Shown: positions 8,119 through 17,219 of the stretch, piece after piece
Layout of the letters: every line of letters begins with the position of its first letter
How positions within the stretch are numbered: position 1 is the first letter of the stretch
Assembly: GCA_021845595.1 (NCBI GenBank)
Contig: JAJZVV010000004.1
Span: 124,001-188,000 of the forward strand
DNA length: 64,000 nucleotides
Direction: 5' to 3'
Origin: Pseudomonadota bacterium
GTDB taxonomy: Bacteria; Pseudomonadota; Alphaproteobacteria; Acetobacterales; Acetobacteraceae
Translations under genes and position numbers: made by a program
The notes under the pieces: generated by a model
Database searches by the model: none
The model's input: the letters and a program-made list of their open reading frames with translations, nothing else
Told to the model about the DNA's origin: nothing

Positions 8119-8735
8119 GCACCGAGACGGACGCGGCCGAGCGCCTGTTCGCGGCACCCTGCAGTTTCTTCCACGCCGCCCAGACGCTGGCCCAGCTGCC
8201 GCCGGCCGGCCCGGCCGAGGTCGCCTTCGCCGGCCGTTCCAATGTCGGCAAATCCTCCCTGCTCAACGCCCTGGTCGGCCGGCGCGCCCTCGCCCGCGTC
8301 TCCACCCGGCCCGGGCGGACGCGCCAGCTCAATTTCTTCGACCTCGGCGGCCGCCTCACCCTCGTGGACATGCCGGGCTACGGCTACGCCGAGGCGCCGA
8401 AAGCGCTGCAGGCGGACTGGCAGGGAATGATGTTCGACTATCTGCGTGGCCGCCCGACCCTGCGCCGCGTGCTGCTGCTGCTCGATTCGCGGATCGAGCT
8501 GAAGCCCTCCGACCACGCGGTGATGGACCTGCTCGACAAGGCGGCGGTGACCTACCAGCTCGTCCTGACCAAGGCGGATGCCCCCAAGCCGGACGCGCTC
8601 GCCGCCAAACAGGCCGAGGCCACCGCCCTGGCCCGCGCCCACGCCGCGGCCCATCCCGAGATTCTCGTCACCAGCGCCGAAACCGGCGCCGGACTGGCGG
8701 CGCTGCGCCTGACCCTGGCCGGGCTGGCGTCGTGA
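8115..8735 (+). CDS. engB: Ribosome biogenesis GTP-binding protein YihA/YsxC
   Basis: This 206-residue TRAFAC GTPase acts in late large-subunit assembly. The motifs are G1 GRSNVGKSSL, G2 region STRPGRTRQLNFF, G3 DMPGYGYA, G4 TKAD, and a G5-like SAETGAG. The start is GTG at 8115, overlapping the yidC stop; a longer upstream extension of the frame is only the shadow of yidC. It ends in a GTGA overlap with the next gene, so the DUF1045 protein is tied into this operon. Confidence 0.95.
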   Translation: MSTETDAAERLFAAPCSFFHAAQTLAQLPPAGPAEVAFAGRSNVGKSSLLNALVGRRALARVSTRPGRTRQLNFFDLGGRLTLVDMPGYGYAEAPKALQADWQGMMFDYLRGRPTLRRVLLLLDSRIELKPSDHAVMDLLDKAAVTYQLVLTKADAPKPDALAAKQAEATALARAHAAAHPEILVTSAETGAGLAALRLTLAGLAS

Positions 8736-9454
8736 CCGTACCGTTCCGGGTCGCGCTCTACTATGCGCCCGAGCCGGACGATCCGCTGTGGCAGGCCGGC
8801 TCGAGCTGGCTGGGACGAGACCCGGCCACCGGCCAGGACCTTGCCCAACCGCCGCTGCCGGACATCGGCGAGGTCACCGCAGCACCGCGGCACTACGGCT
8901 TCCACGCGACGCTGAAACCGCCGATGCGCCTGGTCCCCGGCACCAGCTGGGCGGCGGTGGAAATGGTCGCCCGGGCGCTGGCCGCTTCGCTCGCGCCGTT
9001 CCCGCTGCCGAAACTGGCGGTCACCGATCTCGACGGCTTCCTCGCGCTGTGCCCGGCCACGGCGGTCTCGCCGCCGCTACGCGCCCTCGCCGATGCCGCG
9101 GTGGCCGGGCTCGATCATTTCCGCGCCCCGTCCGACGAAACCGAGCTCGCCCGCCGCCAGCAGAGCGGCCTGACCGCGCAGCAGGCGCGGCTGCTGGCGC
9201 GCTGGGGCTACCCGGACGTGTTCGACACCTGGCGCTTCCACATGACGCTGACCCGCCGGCTCGCCGGAGACGATCGTGGCCCCTGGCAGGCGGCGGCGGA
9301 GGCGCATTTCGCGCCGGCCCTGGCGCAGCCGCGCCGCGTCGAATCCCTCGCTCTGTTCACGCAGAGCAGCGCCACGGCGCCGTTCCGGCTCACCGCCCGG
9401 CTGCCGCTCGGCGCCCGCGTGCGGCTCAGCACCCGGGGCGACGCGGCGGCGTGA
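8732..9454 (+). CDS. DUF1045 family protein, 2H-phosphoesterase-like
   Basis: This 240-residue protein has two H-x-T motifs, YGFHATLKPP near residue 53 and WRFHMTLTRR near residue 171. They are the paired signature of 2H phosphoesterases, enzymes that often act on cyclic phosphates or RNA ends. DUF1045 proteins are best known from phosphonate (phn) gene clusters, and no phn gene is present here. The GTG start overlaps the engB stop (GTGA), which implies cotranslation with the ribosome-assembly GTPase. The substrate is unknown. Confidence 0.75.
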   Translation: MTVPFRVALYYAPEPDDPLWQAGSSWLGRDPATGQDLAQPPLPDIGEVTAAPRHYGFHATLKPPMRLVPGTSWAAVEMVARALAASLAPFPLPKLAVTDLDGFLALCPATAVSPPLRALADAAVAGLDHFRAPSDETELARRQQSGLTAQQARLLARWGYPDVFDTWRFHMTLTRRLAGDDRGPWQAAAEAHFAPALAQPRRVESLALFTQSSATAPFRLTARLPLGARVRLSTRGDAAA

Positions 9455-9490
9455 TTGCGTCCGGCCGGGGAAACCCGGCATGATCAGGGC

Positions 9491-9997
9491 GTGTCCAGGG
9501 AAACGGAAACGTCCGCAGCGCGCGCGGGAGGGTCGGTCGAGCGCGTGCGCCAGGCGCTGCAGGCCGCGGGCCACGCCGACACCATCATCGCCGCCCCGGC
9601 GAGCACCCGCACCGCCGCGGAGGCCGCTGCCGCCATGGGCTGCACGGTGGCGCAGATCATCAAGTCGCTGATCTTCCGGGTCGGCGGCCAGCCGGTGCTG
9701 GTGCTGGCCTCCGGGATCAACCGGGTGGACCCGGCGAAGCTGGCGGCGCTGGCCGGGGCCGCGGTCGAGCGGCCGGACGCCGCCTGGGTACGCGCGGTCA
9801 CCGGGTTCGCGATCGGCGGCGTCGCGCCCATCGGCCATCTCACGCCGCCGCTGGCCTGGCTGGACGAAGACCTGCTGGCGCTCGATCCGCTCTGGGCGGC
9901 GGCCGGCTCGCCCGCGCATGTTTTCCGCACCTCGGCCTGGCAACTGCTCGACCTCACCGGCGCCAGACCGGCTGCGCTCCGCGAGGTGCCCCCATGA
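9491..9997 (+). CDS. YbaK/EbsC-family aminoacyl-tRNA deacylase
   Basis: This protein of about 168 residues has the YbaK fold. Its conserved Lys is in VAQIIKSLIF, the equivalent of the catalytic Lys of YbaK, and it ends with the GVAPIGH loop. Family members hydrolyse mischarged tRNAs such as Cys-tRNA-Pro or Ala-tRNA-Pro in trans; which one applies here is open. I chose the GTG at 9491; a TTG at 9455 in the same frame adds 12 unlikely residues and has no Shine-Dalgarno. The stop overlaps the next ATG (ATGA). Confidence 0.85.
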   Translation: MSRETETSAARAGGSVERVRQALQAAGHADTIIAAPASTRTAAEAAAAMGCTVAQIIKSLIFRVGGQPVLVLASGINRVDPAKLAALAGAAVERPDAAWVRAVTGFAIGGVAPIGHLTPPLAWLDEDLLALDPLWAAAGSPAHVFRTSAWQLLDLTGARPAALREVPP

Positions 9998-10452
9998 GAA
10001 CGGCGATTCTCGCCCTGGCGCTGCTGATGCCGCCGGCCTTCGCCGGCGAGCCCCCGGCGGGGGACGGGTCGGCCGCATCGCCCACCCCGGGCATGCTGCA
10101 GATGCCGGCAGGCAGCGTCGCCGGCGTGCTCGGCGAGACCGTCCATGGCGCCGACGGCAAGGAGATGGGTCGCATCGTCGATGTCGTCGTCGACCAGTCG
10201 GGGCGCCCGCGCGCGGCGGTGATCGATTTCGGCGGCTTCCTCGGTGTCGGCAACCGCCGCGTCGCGGTGGTCTGGGAAGCGCTGCACTTCAATCCGGGCA
10301 AGGATGGCGAGGCGGTGATCGACTGCGACCTGACACCGGACCAGATTCGCGACGCGCCGGAATATCGCGAGACCGGCGGCATGTCGGCGGTCGCCAAGCC
10401 GCGGGCTGCCCCAAGCCCGCCGCCCGGGCCGGCCGCACCGGTCAAACCCTAG
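9994..10452 (+). CDS. Exported PRC-barrel domain protein
   Basis: This 152-residue protein begins with a short signal peptide (MRTAILALALLMPPAFA, likely cut after AFA). A PRC-barrel follows at about residues 42-110: GETVHGADGKEMGRIVDVVVDQ, then RAAVIDFGGFLGVGNRRVAV with the beta-rich WEALHF. The tail is Pro/Ala-rich. PRC-barrels are best known in cytoplasmic proteins such as RimM and the photosynthetic reaction centre H subunit; exported forms are common in alphaproteobacteria but have no settled role. It is coupled to the YbaK gene by a 4-base overlap. Confidence 0.8.
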   Translation: MRTAILALALLMPPAFAGEPPAGDGSAASPTPGMLQMPAGSVAGVLGETVHGADGKEMGRIVDVVVDQSGRPRAAVIDFGGFLGVGNRRVAVVWEALHFNPGKDGEAVIDCDLTPDQIRDAPEYRETGGMSAVAKPRAAPSPPPGPAAPVKP

Positions 10453-10459
10453 TCCGGCC

Positions 10460-11719
10460 GTGGCGACTTCCGCGCCAAAATGCCCCATCCCCGCGCCGGC
10501 CGCCCCGGCGCGCAGCGTCGCCATTCCGGCGCTGGACTGGCTGAATTTCTTCATTGCCGCGATGCAGGCGGGGTTCGGCCCCTTCATCGCGGTCTATCTC
10601 ACCGAGCATCGCTGGACCCAGAGCGAGATCGGCATCGCCCTCAGCGTCGGCGCCATCGCCGGGCTGGTGAGCCAGGTCCCCGGCGGCGCGATCGTGGATT
10701 ATGCGCAGCGTAAGCAGCATCCGCTCGCGCTCGCCGTCTTCGCCATCAGCCTGAGCGCCCTGGCGCTGGCGTTCTGGCCGGCGCCGCTGCCGGTGCTGAC
10801 CGGCCAGGTGCTGCACTCACTGGCCAGTTCGGTGCAGGTGCCGGCGATCGCCGCGATCAGCGTCGCCCTCGTCAGCCGCCACGAGGTTGCGGAGCGGCTG
10901 GGGCGCAACGCACGCTGGACCTCGCTCGGCTATGGCACCGCGGCAGCGGCGATGGGCATCGTCGGCACCTATGCCTCGGATCGCGCGGTGTTCCTGTTTG
11001 CCGCGCTGCTCGGGCTGCCGGCCCTGCTGCTGATCGACCGCATCCACCCGATGCGCCAGCGGCTGCCGCTGGCGCGGGCGGCCAGCGCGCCCAGCCGCCC
11101 GCCGCATCACCTGCTGGCGGACCCGCGCCTGCTCGGCATCGCGACCTGCGCCGCGCTCTATCAGCTGGCGAATGCGGCGATGCTGCAACTGGTCGGTGGC
11201 GAGATGACACGCCGCGCCGGGATGGATGCGACGCTGATCATCGCCGCCGCGTTGATGGTGCCCCAGGCCGTCGTCGCCGCGCTGTCGCCCTGGTACGGCT
11301 GCGCCGCCGATCGCTTCGGCCGCCGGCCGCTGCTGGCCCTGGGCTTCCTGGCGCTGCCGGTGCGCGCGTTGCTGTTCGCGCTGGTCGGGGATCCGTTCGT
11401 GGTCGTGCCGCTCCAGGTGCTGGACGGGATCAGCTCCACCGCCTTCGCCGTTCTGGCACCGCTGATCATCGCCGATATCACCGAGGGAACCGGGCGGTTC
11501 AATCTCGGCATGGGGCTGGTCGGGCTCGCCGGCGGGCTCGGCGGAGCGGTGAGCAGCACCCTCGCCGGGACGGTCGCGGACGCCTTCGGCATCGGCGCCG
11601 GCTTCGCCGTACTCGCTGCCGCCGGCGCGGCGGCGACCCTGGCGGCGCTCCTGACCCTGCCGGAAACGCGCCCGGGCTTCATCACCACCGCGCCGGCCAC
11701 TTACCCGATCGAGCGCTGA
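10460..11719 (+). CDS. Major facilitator superfamily transporter
   Basis: This 419-residue inner-membrane protein has about 12 hydrophobic segments. A motif-A-like loop between helices 2 and 3 reads GGAIVDYAQRK, and the equivalent in the second half reads GCAADRFGRRPLL. The GTG start lies seven bases after the PRC-barrel stop, so it belongs to the same transcript. Nothing in the sequence or context shows the substrate; a drug- or metabolite-exporter role is possible. It ends convergently nine bases from the next gene. Confidence 0.85.
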   Translation: MATSAPKCPIPAPAAPARSVAIPALDWLNFFIAAMQAGFGPFIAVYLTEHRWTQSEIGIALSVGAIAGLVSQVPGGAIVDYAQRKQHPLALAVFAISLSALALAFWPAPLPVLTGQVLHSLASSVQVPAIAAISVALVSRHEVAERLGRNARWTSLGYGTAAAAMGIVGTYASDRAVFLFAALLGLPALLLIDRIHPMRQRLPLARAASAPSRPPHHLLADPRLLGIATCAALYQLANAAMLQLVGGEMTRRAGMDATLIIAAALMVPQAVVAALSPWYGCAADRFGRRPLLALGFLALPVRALLFALVGDPFVVVPLQVLDGISSTAFAVLAPLIIADITEGTGRFNLGMGLVGLAGGLGGAVSSTLAGTVADAFGIGAGFAVLAAAGAAATLAALLTLPETRPGFITTAPATYPIER

Positions 11720-11728
11720 CGCCGCCGC

Positions 11729-12193
11729 TCAGCGTGCGGCGGGTGCGGCGAGCGCCTTCTCGGCGGCATCGATCTGGCGCTGTGCCGCCGCGGTATCGCC
11801 GGCACCGAGGGCGGCGAGCGCGGCGCTGAGCGCCGCGACCACCGGATCGGCGCTCGGCGTATGCGCCTGGGACGGCGGCACGGAGCGGTCGAGGGCGCGC
11901 GTCTCGGCCCGCTCCAGCGCTTCCTGCGCCGCACCGGTCTGGCCGGAGGCGATCGCGCTCCGGGCGATGGCGAGCAGCTGGGCGGCGTCGGCGCTCTCCG
12001 GTGCGGACGGCAGGCGCGGCGAAAGCTCGGACGCGGCACCTTGGCCGGCCAGGTTGCTCGGCTTGGCCGAGAGCGGCATGGCCTGTCCGCCGGTGCCGAC
12101 CGGCTGGCCCTGATCCGCCGGGGGAGAACCGGTCTGGGCGAAGGCGGGGATCGCGCTCAGCGCCAGCGCGGCGGCGAGGAAGCGGGTTCGCAT
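11729..12193 (-). CDS. Hypothetical exported Ala-rich protein
   Basis: This 154-residue protein begins with a clear signal peptide (MRTRFLAAALALSAIPAFA, cut before QTG). A Gly/Pro/Ser-rich stretch follows, then two Ala-rich helical segments with a TPR-like repeated pattern (LLAIARSAIASGQTGAAQEAL and ALAALGAGDTAAAQRQIDAAEKAL). I recognise no named family. It lies 33 bases upstream of the ubiH-like gene's stop on the same strand, so it may be the last gene of that transcript. Confidence 0.7.
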   Translation of the reverse strand: MRTRFLAAALALSAIPAFAQTGSPPADQGQPVGTGGQAMPLSAKPSNLAGQGAASELSPRLPSAPESADAAQLLAIARSAIASGQTGAAQEALERAETRALDRSVPPSQAHTPSADPVVAALSAALAALGAGDTAAAQRQIDAAEKALAAPAAR

Positions 12194-12226
12194 GTAGAAC
12201 TCCTGTGGGAAAACGGCGCTTGGCCC

Positions 12227-13477
12227 TCAGTCCGCCGGATGGGCCATGGCCATCAGCCCCATCGCTTGGCGGGCGAACAGCCGCTTCAGCGGCGGCATCC
12301 GGTCCACCGCAGCGATACCGAGATCGCGTGCCGTGCGCAGCAGTGGATTGTCGGTGCTGAACAGCCGGTCCAGCGCGTCGGTGGCGGCGAGCATCAGCAT
12401 CGTATCAGGGCGGCGGGCGCGCTGATAGCGCAGGAGCACGTCCGCCCCCCCCGGATCGGCGCCGCGCGCGACCGCGCCGGCGATGCCATCGGCGAGGGCG
12501 GCGACGTCGCGGAAGCCGAGATTGAGGCCCTGGCCGGCGATGGGATGGATGCCGTGCGCGGCATCGCCGGCCAGGGCGAGGCGTGTGGCGGTGAAGCGGT
12601 GGGCGTAGAGGGCGCTGAGCTGATAGCTCCAGCGCCGCCCGATCGGGCGAATCCGCCCGAGATGGCCGCCGAGACGGCGGGCGATCTCGCGCCCGTAGTG
12701 GTCGTCGTCGAGCCGCTTCAGCCGCTCGGCGTCGGCATCGCGCTCGGTCCAGACGATCGCCGAGACATTCGCCTCGCCGTCGGTCGGGCTCATCGGCAGC
12801 TGGGCGAAGGGGCCGGCGGGCAGGAAATGCTCGACGGCGACGCCGTGATGCGCGCGCTCATGGGCGATGGCGCCGACCAGCGCGGTCTGCCCATAGCGGA
12901 GCCGGGTGATGCGGATGCCGGCCTCGGCGCGCAGCCTGCTCTCTCGCCCGTCCGCGGCAATGACCAGGCGGCAGGACAGGCGCGGGCCGCCGGCGATCTG
13001 GACGACCGCCTCGTCGTTGGTGCGGCGCACCGTGACCTCGGCCGGGGCGAAGACGCTGAGCGCCGGCAGCGCGTGCAGATGCGCGTTCAGCGCCCGGCGC
13101 AGGCTGCGCGCCTCGACCATCCACCCGAACGCCTCCAGCCCGGGCCTCGGCTCAAGCCCGGCCTCCGCGACGTCGAAATGCAGCCGCAGCCGGGAGGCGG
13201 GGCGGCCGAGCTTGCCGTCGGAGACCCGGATCGCGGTGATCGGGCCGGGCAGGTCCGGCAGACGCGCCCATACCCCCGCCGCCTCCAGCACGCCGCGGGA
13301 GCCGGCGGCGATGGCGTAGGCGCGCCCATCGAAATCCGGGTGCTCCATCGGCGGCAGCGCGGCACGGTCGATGAGCGCGGTCCGCACCCCGCGCGTGGCG
13401 AGCAGCGCCGCCAGCGTGCCACCGACCGGGCCGGCACCGACGACGCAGACCGCAACCTCCAGTTCCGCCGGTTCCAT
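12227..13477 (-). CDS. UbiH/UbiF/VisC/COQ6 family FAD-dependent hydroxylase
   Basis: This 416-residue flavoprotein monooxygenase probably hydroxylates the ubiquinone ring. It has the FAD motif VVGAGPVGGTLAALLA at the N-terminus, an RDG-like segment AADGRESRLR in the middle, and the family signature GDAAHGIHPIAGQGLNLGFRD near residue 290. The start is ATG 13477, preceded by AGGAG; an upstream ATG at 13537 adds 20 residues ahead of the FAD motif and is unlikely. Which ring position it hydroxylates cannot be told. Its promoter region is shared with divergent glnK. Confidence 0.88.
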   Translation of the reverse strand: MEPAELEVAVCVVGAGPVGGTLAALLATRGVRTALIDRAALPPMEHPDFDGRAYAIAAGSRGVLEAAGVWARLPDLPGPITAIRVSDGKLGRPASRLRLHFDVAEAGLEPRPGLEAFGWMVEARSLRRALNAHLHALPALSVFAPAEVTVRRTNDEAVVQIAGGPRLSCRLVIAADGRESRLRAEAGIRITRLRYGQTALVGAIAHERAHHGVAVEHFLPAGPFAQLPMSPTDGEANVSAIVWTERDADAERLKRLDDDHYGREIARRLGGHLGRIRPIGRRWSYQLSALYAHRFTATRLALAGDAAHGIHPIAGQGLNLGFRDVAALADGIAGAVARGADPGGADVLLRYQRARRPDTMLMLAATDALDRLFSTDNPLLRTARDLGIAAVDRMPPLKRLFARQAMGLMAMAHPAD

Positions 13478-13502
13478 CCTCGCACACTCCTGGCTGCTTC
13501 GT

Positions 13503-14002
<500 letters not shown>

Positions 14003-14055
14003 TCGCCCGTCCGCTGCCCGTCATCCCAGGAAGAATTACGAAAGAGAAAGTCAGA

Positions 14056-15441
14056 ATGATGTCGCTTGCCCGTTCCGCGGCCCGGATGCTGCCGCGTCGC
14101 TTGTCCCTCGCCGCGCTCGCCGTGGCCCTGCTGTTTGCCGCCGGCCCTGCCTTCGCCGCCGAGACCGCGCCACCGAAGATCGATACCGGTGATACCGCCT
14201 GGATGCTCGCCAGCACCGCGCTGGTGCTGCTGATGACCATTCCCGGGCTGGCGCTGTTCTATGCCGGCATGGTGCGCAAGAAGAACGTACTCGCCACCAT
14301 GATGCAGTCCTTCGCCATCACCTGCCTGGTGACGATCACCTGGATGGTGGCCGGCTACAGCCTCGCCTTCACCAACGGCAATCCCTATGTCGGCGATCTG
14401 TCGCGGCTACTGCTCAAGGGCATCGAGGCGCACATCGTCAAGGGCGCGGATGTCGGCTTCGTGCTCGGTGCGGGAACGGACGGCGCCACGCCGTACACCA
14501 TTCCCGAGACCGTCTACATGATGTTCCAGATGACCTTCGCGATCATCACCCCGGCGCTGATCGCCGGCGCCTTTGCCGATCGCATGAAATTCTCCGCCAT
14601 GTGCGTGTTCATGGTGCTGTGGTCGCTGCTGGTCTACAGCCCGATCGCGCACTGGGTGTGGAGCGCCACCGGCTGGGTCGCGGCGCTGGGCGCGATCGAC
14701 TTTGCCGGCGGCACCGTGGTCCACATCAACGCCGGCATCGCCGGGCTGATGTGCGCGCTGATGCTGGGCAAGCGCGTCGGGTTCGGGCGCGACAACCTCG
14801 CACCGTACAATGTCGGCTACGCCGTCATCGGCGCCTCGCTGCTCTGGGTCGGCTGGTTCGGCTTCAACGCCGGTTCCGCCGTGGGCGCCAACGGCCGCGC
14901 CGGCATGGCGATGGCGGTGACGCAGATCGCCACCGCCGCCGCAGCGCTGGGCTGGATGTTCGCCGAATGGGCGGCGAAGGGTAAGCCTTCGGTGCTGGGC
15001 GCGGTCTCTGGCGCGGTCGCCGGCCTGGTCGCCATCACCCCGGCCTCCGGCTTCGTGCTGCCGGGCGCCTCGATCATCATCGGCGTCGCCGCCGGCGTGG
15101 TCTGCTTCTGGTCGGCGACCTCGCTCAAGCACATGCTGGGCTATGACGACAGCCTGGATGCGTTCGGCGTGCACGGCGTCGGCGGTATCATCGGCGCGCT
15201 GCTCACCGGCGTGTTCGCCTACGGCCCGCTCTCGGCCACCGACGCCGCCGCGGAGGGCACGGTGGGCGGCCTGCACCAGCTCGGTATCCAGGCCGAGGCC
15301 GTGGTGGTGACCCTGGTCTATAGCGGCATCATGACCCTGATCATCCTCAAGGTGGTCGATCTCATCGTCGGCCTGCGCGTCACCGCCGAGCAGGAAGTCG
15401 AGGGGCTGGACGTGGTGCTGCACGGCGAGCAGCTCGGCTGA
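14056..15441 (+). CDS. amtB: Ammonium transporter
   Basis: This 461-residue inner-membrane channel for ammonia/ammonium starts with a cleavable signal peptide (ending GPAFAAE), as in E. coli AmtB, followed by 11 hydrophobic segments. Hallmarks include ALFYAGMVRKKNVL, the twin-His pore regions DFAGGTVVHINAG and DAFGVHGVGGIIGALL, and WVWSATGW near the selectivity filter. It is cotranscribed with glnK, whose product blocks the channel when nitrogen is plentiful. A strong hairpin terminator follows it. Confidence 0.97.
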   Translation: MMSLARSAARMLPRRLSLAALAVALLFAAGPAFAAETAPPKIDTGDTAWMLASTALVLLMTIPGLALFYAGMVRKKNVLATMMQSFAITCLVTITWMVAGYSLAFTNGNPYVGDLSRLLLKGIEAHIVKGADVGFVLGAGTDGATPYTIPETVYMMFQMTFAIITPALIAGAFADRMKFSAMCVFMVLWSLLVYSPIAHWVWSATGWVAALGAIDFAGGTVVHINAGIAGLMCALMLGKRVGFGRDNLAPYNVGYAVIGASLLWVGWFGFNAGSAVGANGRAGMAMAVTQIATAAAALGWMFAEWAAKGKPSVLGAVSGAVAGLVAITPASGFVLPGASIIIGVAAGVVCFWSATSLKHMLGYDDSLDAFGVHGVGGIIGALLTGVFAYGPLSATDAAAEGTVGGLHQLGIQAEAVVVTLVYSGIMTLIILKVVDLIVGLRVTAEQEVEGLDVVLHGEQLG

Positions 15442-15465
15442 TCCTCCCGGCCCGACGCTGCAATG

Positions 15466-15495
15466 CGGGGGAGTGCGCCCGGGCGCACTCCCCCG
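15466..15495 (+). terminator. Strong hairpin after amtB
   Basis: A perfect 15-base inverted repeat starts 24 bases after the amtB stop, with arms CGGGGGAGTGCGCCC and GGGCGCACTCCCCCG directly abutting (the loop forms from the centre). Only a weak T-run (GTTCCATT) follows, so termination may be partly Rho-aided. It separates the nitrogen unit from the thioesterase gene. Confidence 0.65.
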
Positions 15496-15616
15496 TTCCA
15501 TTGGCGCCGTGCCACTGCTCTGACACGCATTCCGAAAGTTCGGTATATGGCAGCGCCTTGGCTTGATAGTGTGGTCCGGGCGCCATCCGGCGCGGATCAC
15601 CCTTCAGGAACAGGCT

Positions 15617-16123
15617 ATGACCGACGCCGCACCGCCCGCCCCGCTCGCCGAGCATGTCGAGACCGTCCGCGCCGACTGGATCGACCGCAACGGGCACATG
15701 AACCTCGCCTACTACATGGTCATATTCGACCACGGCACCGACGCGCTGTTCGACGCGCTCGGCATCGGCGAGGCCTACAGCGCCGCGACCAACGGCACGA
15801 TCTTCGCCGCCGAGGCCCATCTGCTCTATCGCCAGGAACTGCACGCCGGCGAGGCGGCGCGGGTGCGCAGCTGGCTCGTCGGGACGGACGCCAAGCGGCT
15901 GCACGTCGTCCACGAAATGGTGCGCGAGGCGGACGGCGCGCCGATCGCCGCCAACGAACTGCTGGGCCTGCATGTCGACATGGCCAGCCGCCGCGTCGCG
16001 CCCTTCCCGCCCGATCGGGCCGCCGCGCTCGCCGCCGCCGCCGCGCCCTGGCAGGGCCGCCCCCTGCCCGAGGGCGCCGGCCGGCGCATCACGCTCGGGC
16101 GGCAAAACCCGAGGAGCAGCTAA
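15617..16123 (+). CDS. Hotdog-fold thioesterase
   Basis: This 168-residue acyl-CoA thioesterase has the 4HBT-type active segment DWIDRNGHMNLAYYMVIFD, with HMN following the general-acid/base region. It resembles the thioesterase of carnitine/betainyl-CoA metabolism and the thioesterase tail of some L-carnitine dehydrogenases, but no carnitine gene is nearby, so the substrate is open. ATG 15617 has AGGAACAGG upstream; an ATG at 15563 in the same frame lacks one. The C-terminal 40 residues are Ala/Pro/Arg-rich and may be disordered. Its stop overlaps the convergent membrane gene by four bases. Confidence 0.8.
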   Translation: MTDAAPPAPLAEHVETVRADWIDRNGHMNLAYYMVIFDHGTDALFDALGIGEAYSAATNGTIFAAEAHLLYRQELHAGEAARVRSWLVGTDAKRLHVVHEMVREADGAPIAANELLGLHVDMASRRVAPFPPDRAAALAAAAAPWQGRPLPEGAGRRITLGRQNPRSS

Positions 16124-16890
16124 GCATTCCCCGCCGGCCGCGCGGGATGGGAGCCGGCGCGCCGCCCGCTGAGCAGCACCCCGACCGCAATCAGGGCAGC
16201 GATGACCGCGGATGAGGTGATCCGGCTGAGATGCAGCCCGCCATCGGCGAAAGGCTTGGTCAGCGTGTCCCCGACCGTCGCACCCAGCGGACGGGTGAGG
16301 ATGAACCCGGCCCAGAAGGCCAGCGCCGCCGAGAGATTGAACCGGTAATAGGCGAGCGCCACCAGCCCCAGGCCGATGGCGAAGACCACCGCCGCGCCCT
16401 CGTAGCCGAGCCCGGAATCGTCGGCGAAGAAATCGCCGAGCGCGGTGCCGAGCGTGTTCGAGAACAGGATCGTGGCCCAGTAGAAGGCCTCGATCTTCGG
16501 CGTCGAGACGGTGGCGACGGCGATGGAGCCCTGGGTGAACCACCACAGGCCCAGTACCGTCAGCAGGATGGCCAGCAGCACCAGCGAGCCGCCGACATAG
16601 CCGATGCCGAGCGAGCGGTCGGCGAAATCGGCCATCGTCGTGCCCACCGTGGTCGTCGCCACGATCACCACCCAATAGAGGAAACGGTTGAACGAGCGCG
16701 CGCCGATCTGCGCGGCGACGGTTACGGCGAACAGGGCGAAGAAGATCACGCTGCTGAGCGCGTAGCCCAGGTCCATGGTCATCGAGAGCGCATCGCCGCC
16801 GGTCTCGCCCAGCGTCGTCGCCAGGATCTTGATGATCCAGAAGCCGAGCGTCACCTCCGGCACCTTGGCGGCGCCTTGCGTCGGGTTCAT
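16120..16890 (-). CDS. COG4705-like membrane protein with four internal repeats
   Basis: This 256-residue integral membrane protein has about seven hydrophobic segments. A short motif occurs four times at about 50-70 residue spacing: TTLGETGGD, TTVGTTMAD, NTLGTALGD and RPLGATVGD, each at the start of a membrane segment; two copies are followed by LGIGYVGGS or LGLGYEGAA. This suggests an ancient duplication and a symmetric pore or carrier. The family is uncharacterised; a transport role is my inference. It stands alone between a convergent thioesterase and the small lipoprotein gene. Confidence 0.75.
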   Translation of the reverse strand: MNPTQGAAKVPEVTLGFWIIKILATTLGETGGDALSMTMDLGYALSSVIFFALFAVTVAAQIGARSFNRFLYWVVIVATTTVGTTMADFADRSLGIGYVGGSLVLLAILLTVLGLWWFTQGSIAVATVSTPKIEAFYWATILFSNTLGTALGDFFADDSGLGYEGAAVVFAIGLGLVALAYYRFNLSAALAFWAGFILTRPLGATVGDTLTKPFADGGLHLSRITSSAVIAALIAVGVLLSGRRAGSHPARPAGNA

Positions 16891-16922
16891 GCGGCTGTCC
16901 TACTCTTAGGGTGCAGAAGGCT

Positions 16923-17135
16923 TCAGTTCGAGGGCGCCAGCTTCTGCTGGATCTTCTGGCCCGCCTCGTCCAGCTTCTGCCCGGTCTTCTCGGCCGCGGT
17001 GCCGACCGCCTGGCCGACATTGCCCTCGATCTGGTCGAGCTTCCGCCCGACCGTTTCGCCGGTATGGTGCGAGGCGCAACCCGCCGTCACCAGACCGAGC
17101 GCGAACAGGGCCGTCAGCGTCACGTCGCGTTTCAT
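16923..17135 (-). CDS. Small entericidin-like lipoprotein
   Basis: This 70-residue protein has a signal sequence ending in the lipobox VTAGC (Cys20). The mature part is a short amphipathic, Lys/Gln-rich helix with heptad-like repeats: VGRKLDQIEGNVGQ, then GTAAEKTGQKLDEAGQKIQQKL. The size and pattern resemble entericidin or Lpp-like envelope peptides. ATG 17135 is the only start that gives a signal peptide; a much longer frame upstream on this strand is a shadow of the ureohydrolase gene. It is probably anchored in the outer membrane. Confidence 0.75.
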   Translation of the reverse strand: MKRDVTLTALFALGLVTAGCASHHTGETVGRKLDQIEGNVGQAVGTAAEKTGQKLDEAGQKIQQKLAPSN

Positions 17136-17219
17136 CGCCTCGTCACTCCCTCCTGGCGCTGGATTCGATGTATTGACCCGAAACGCGGCCGCAAGGCCAG
17201 TCCGAGGTGGGAGGCTGCC

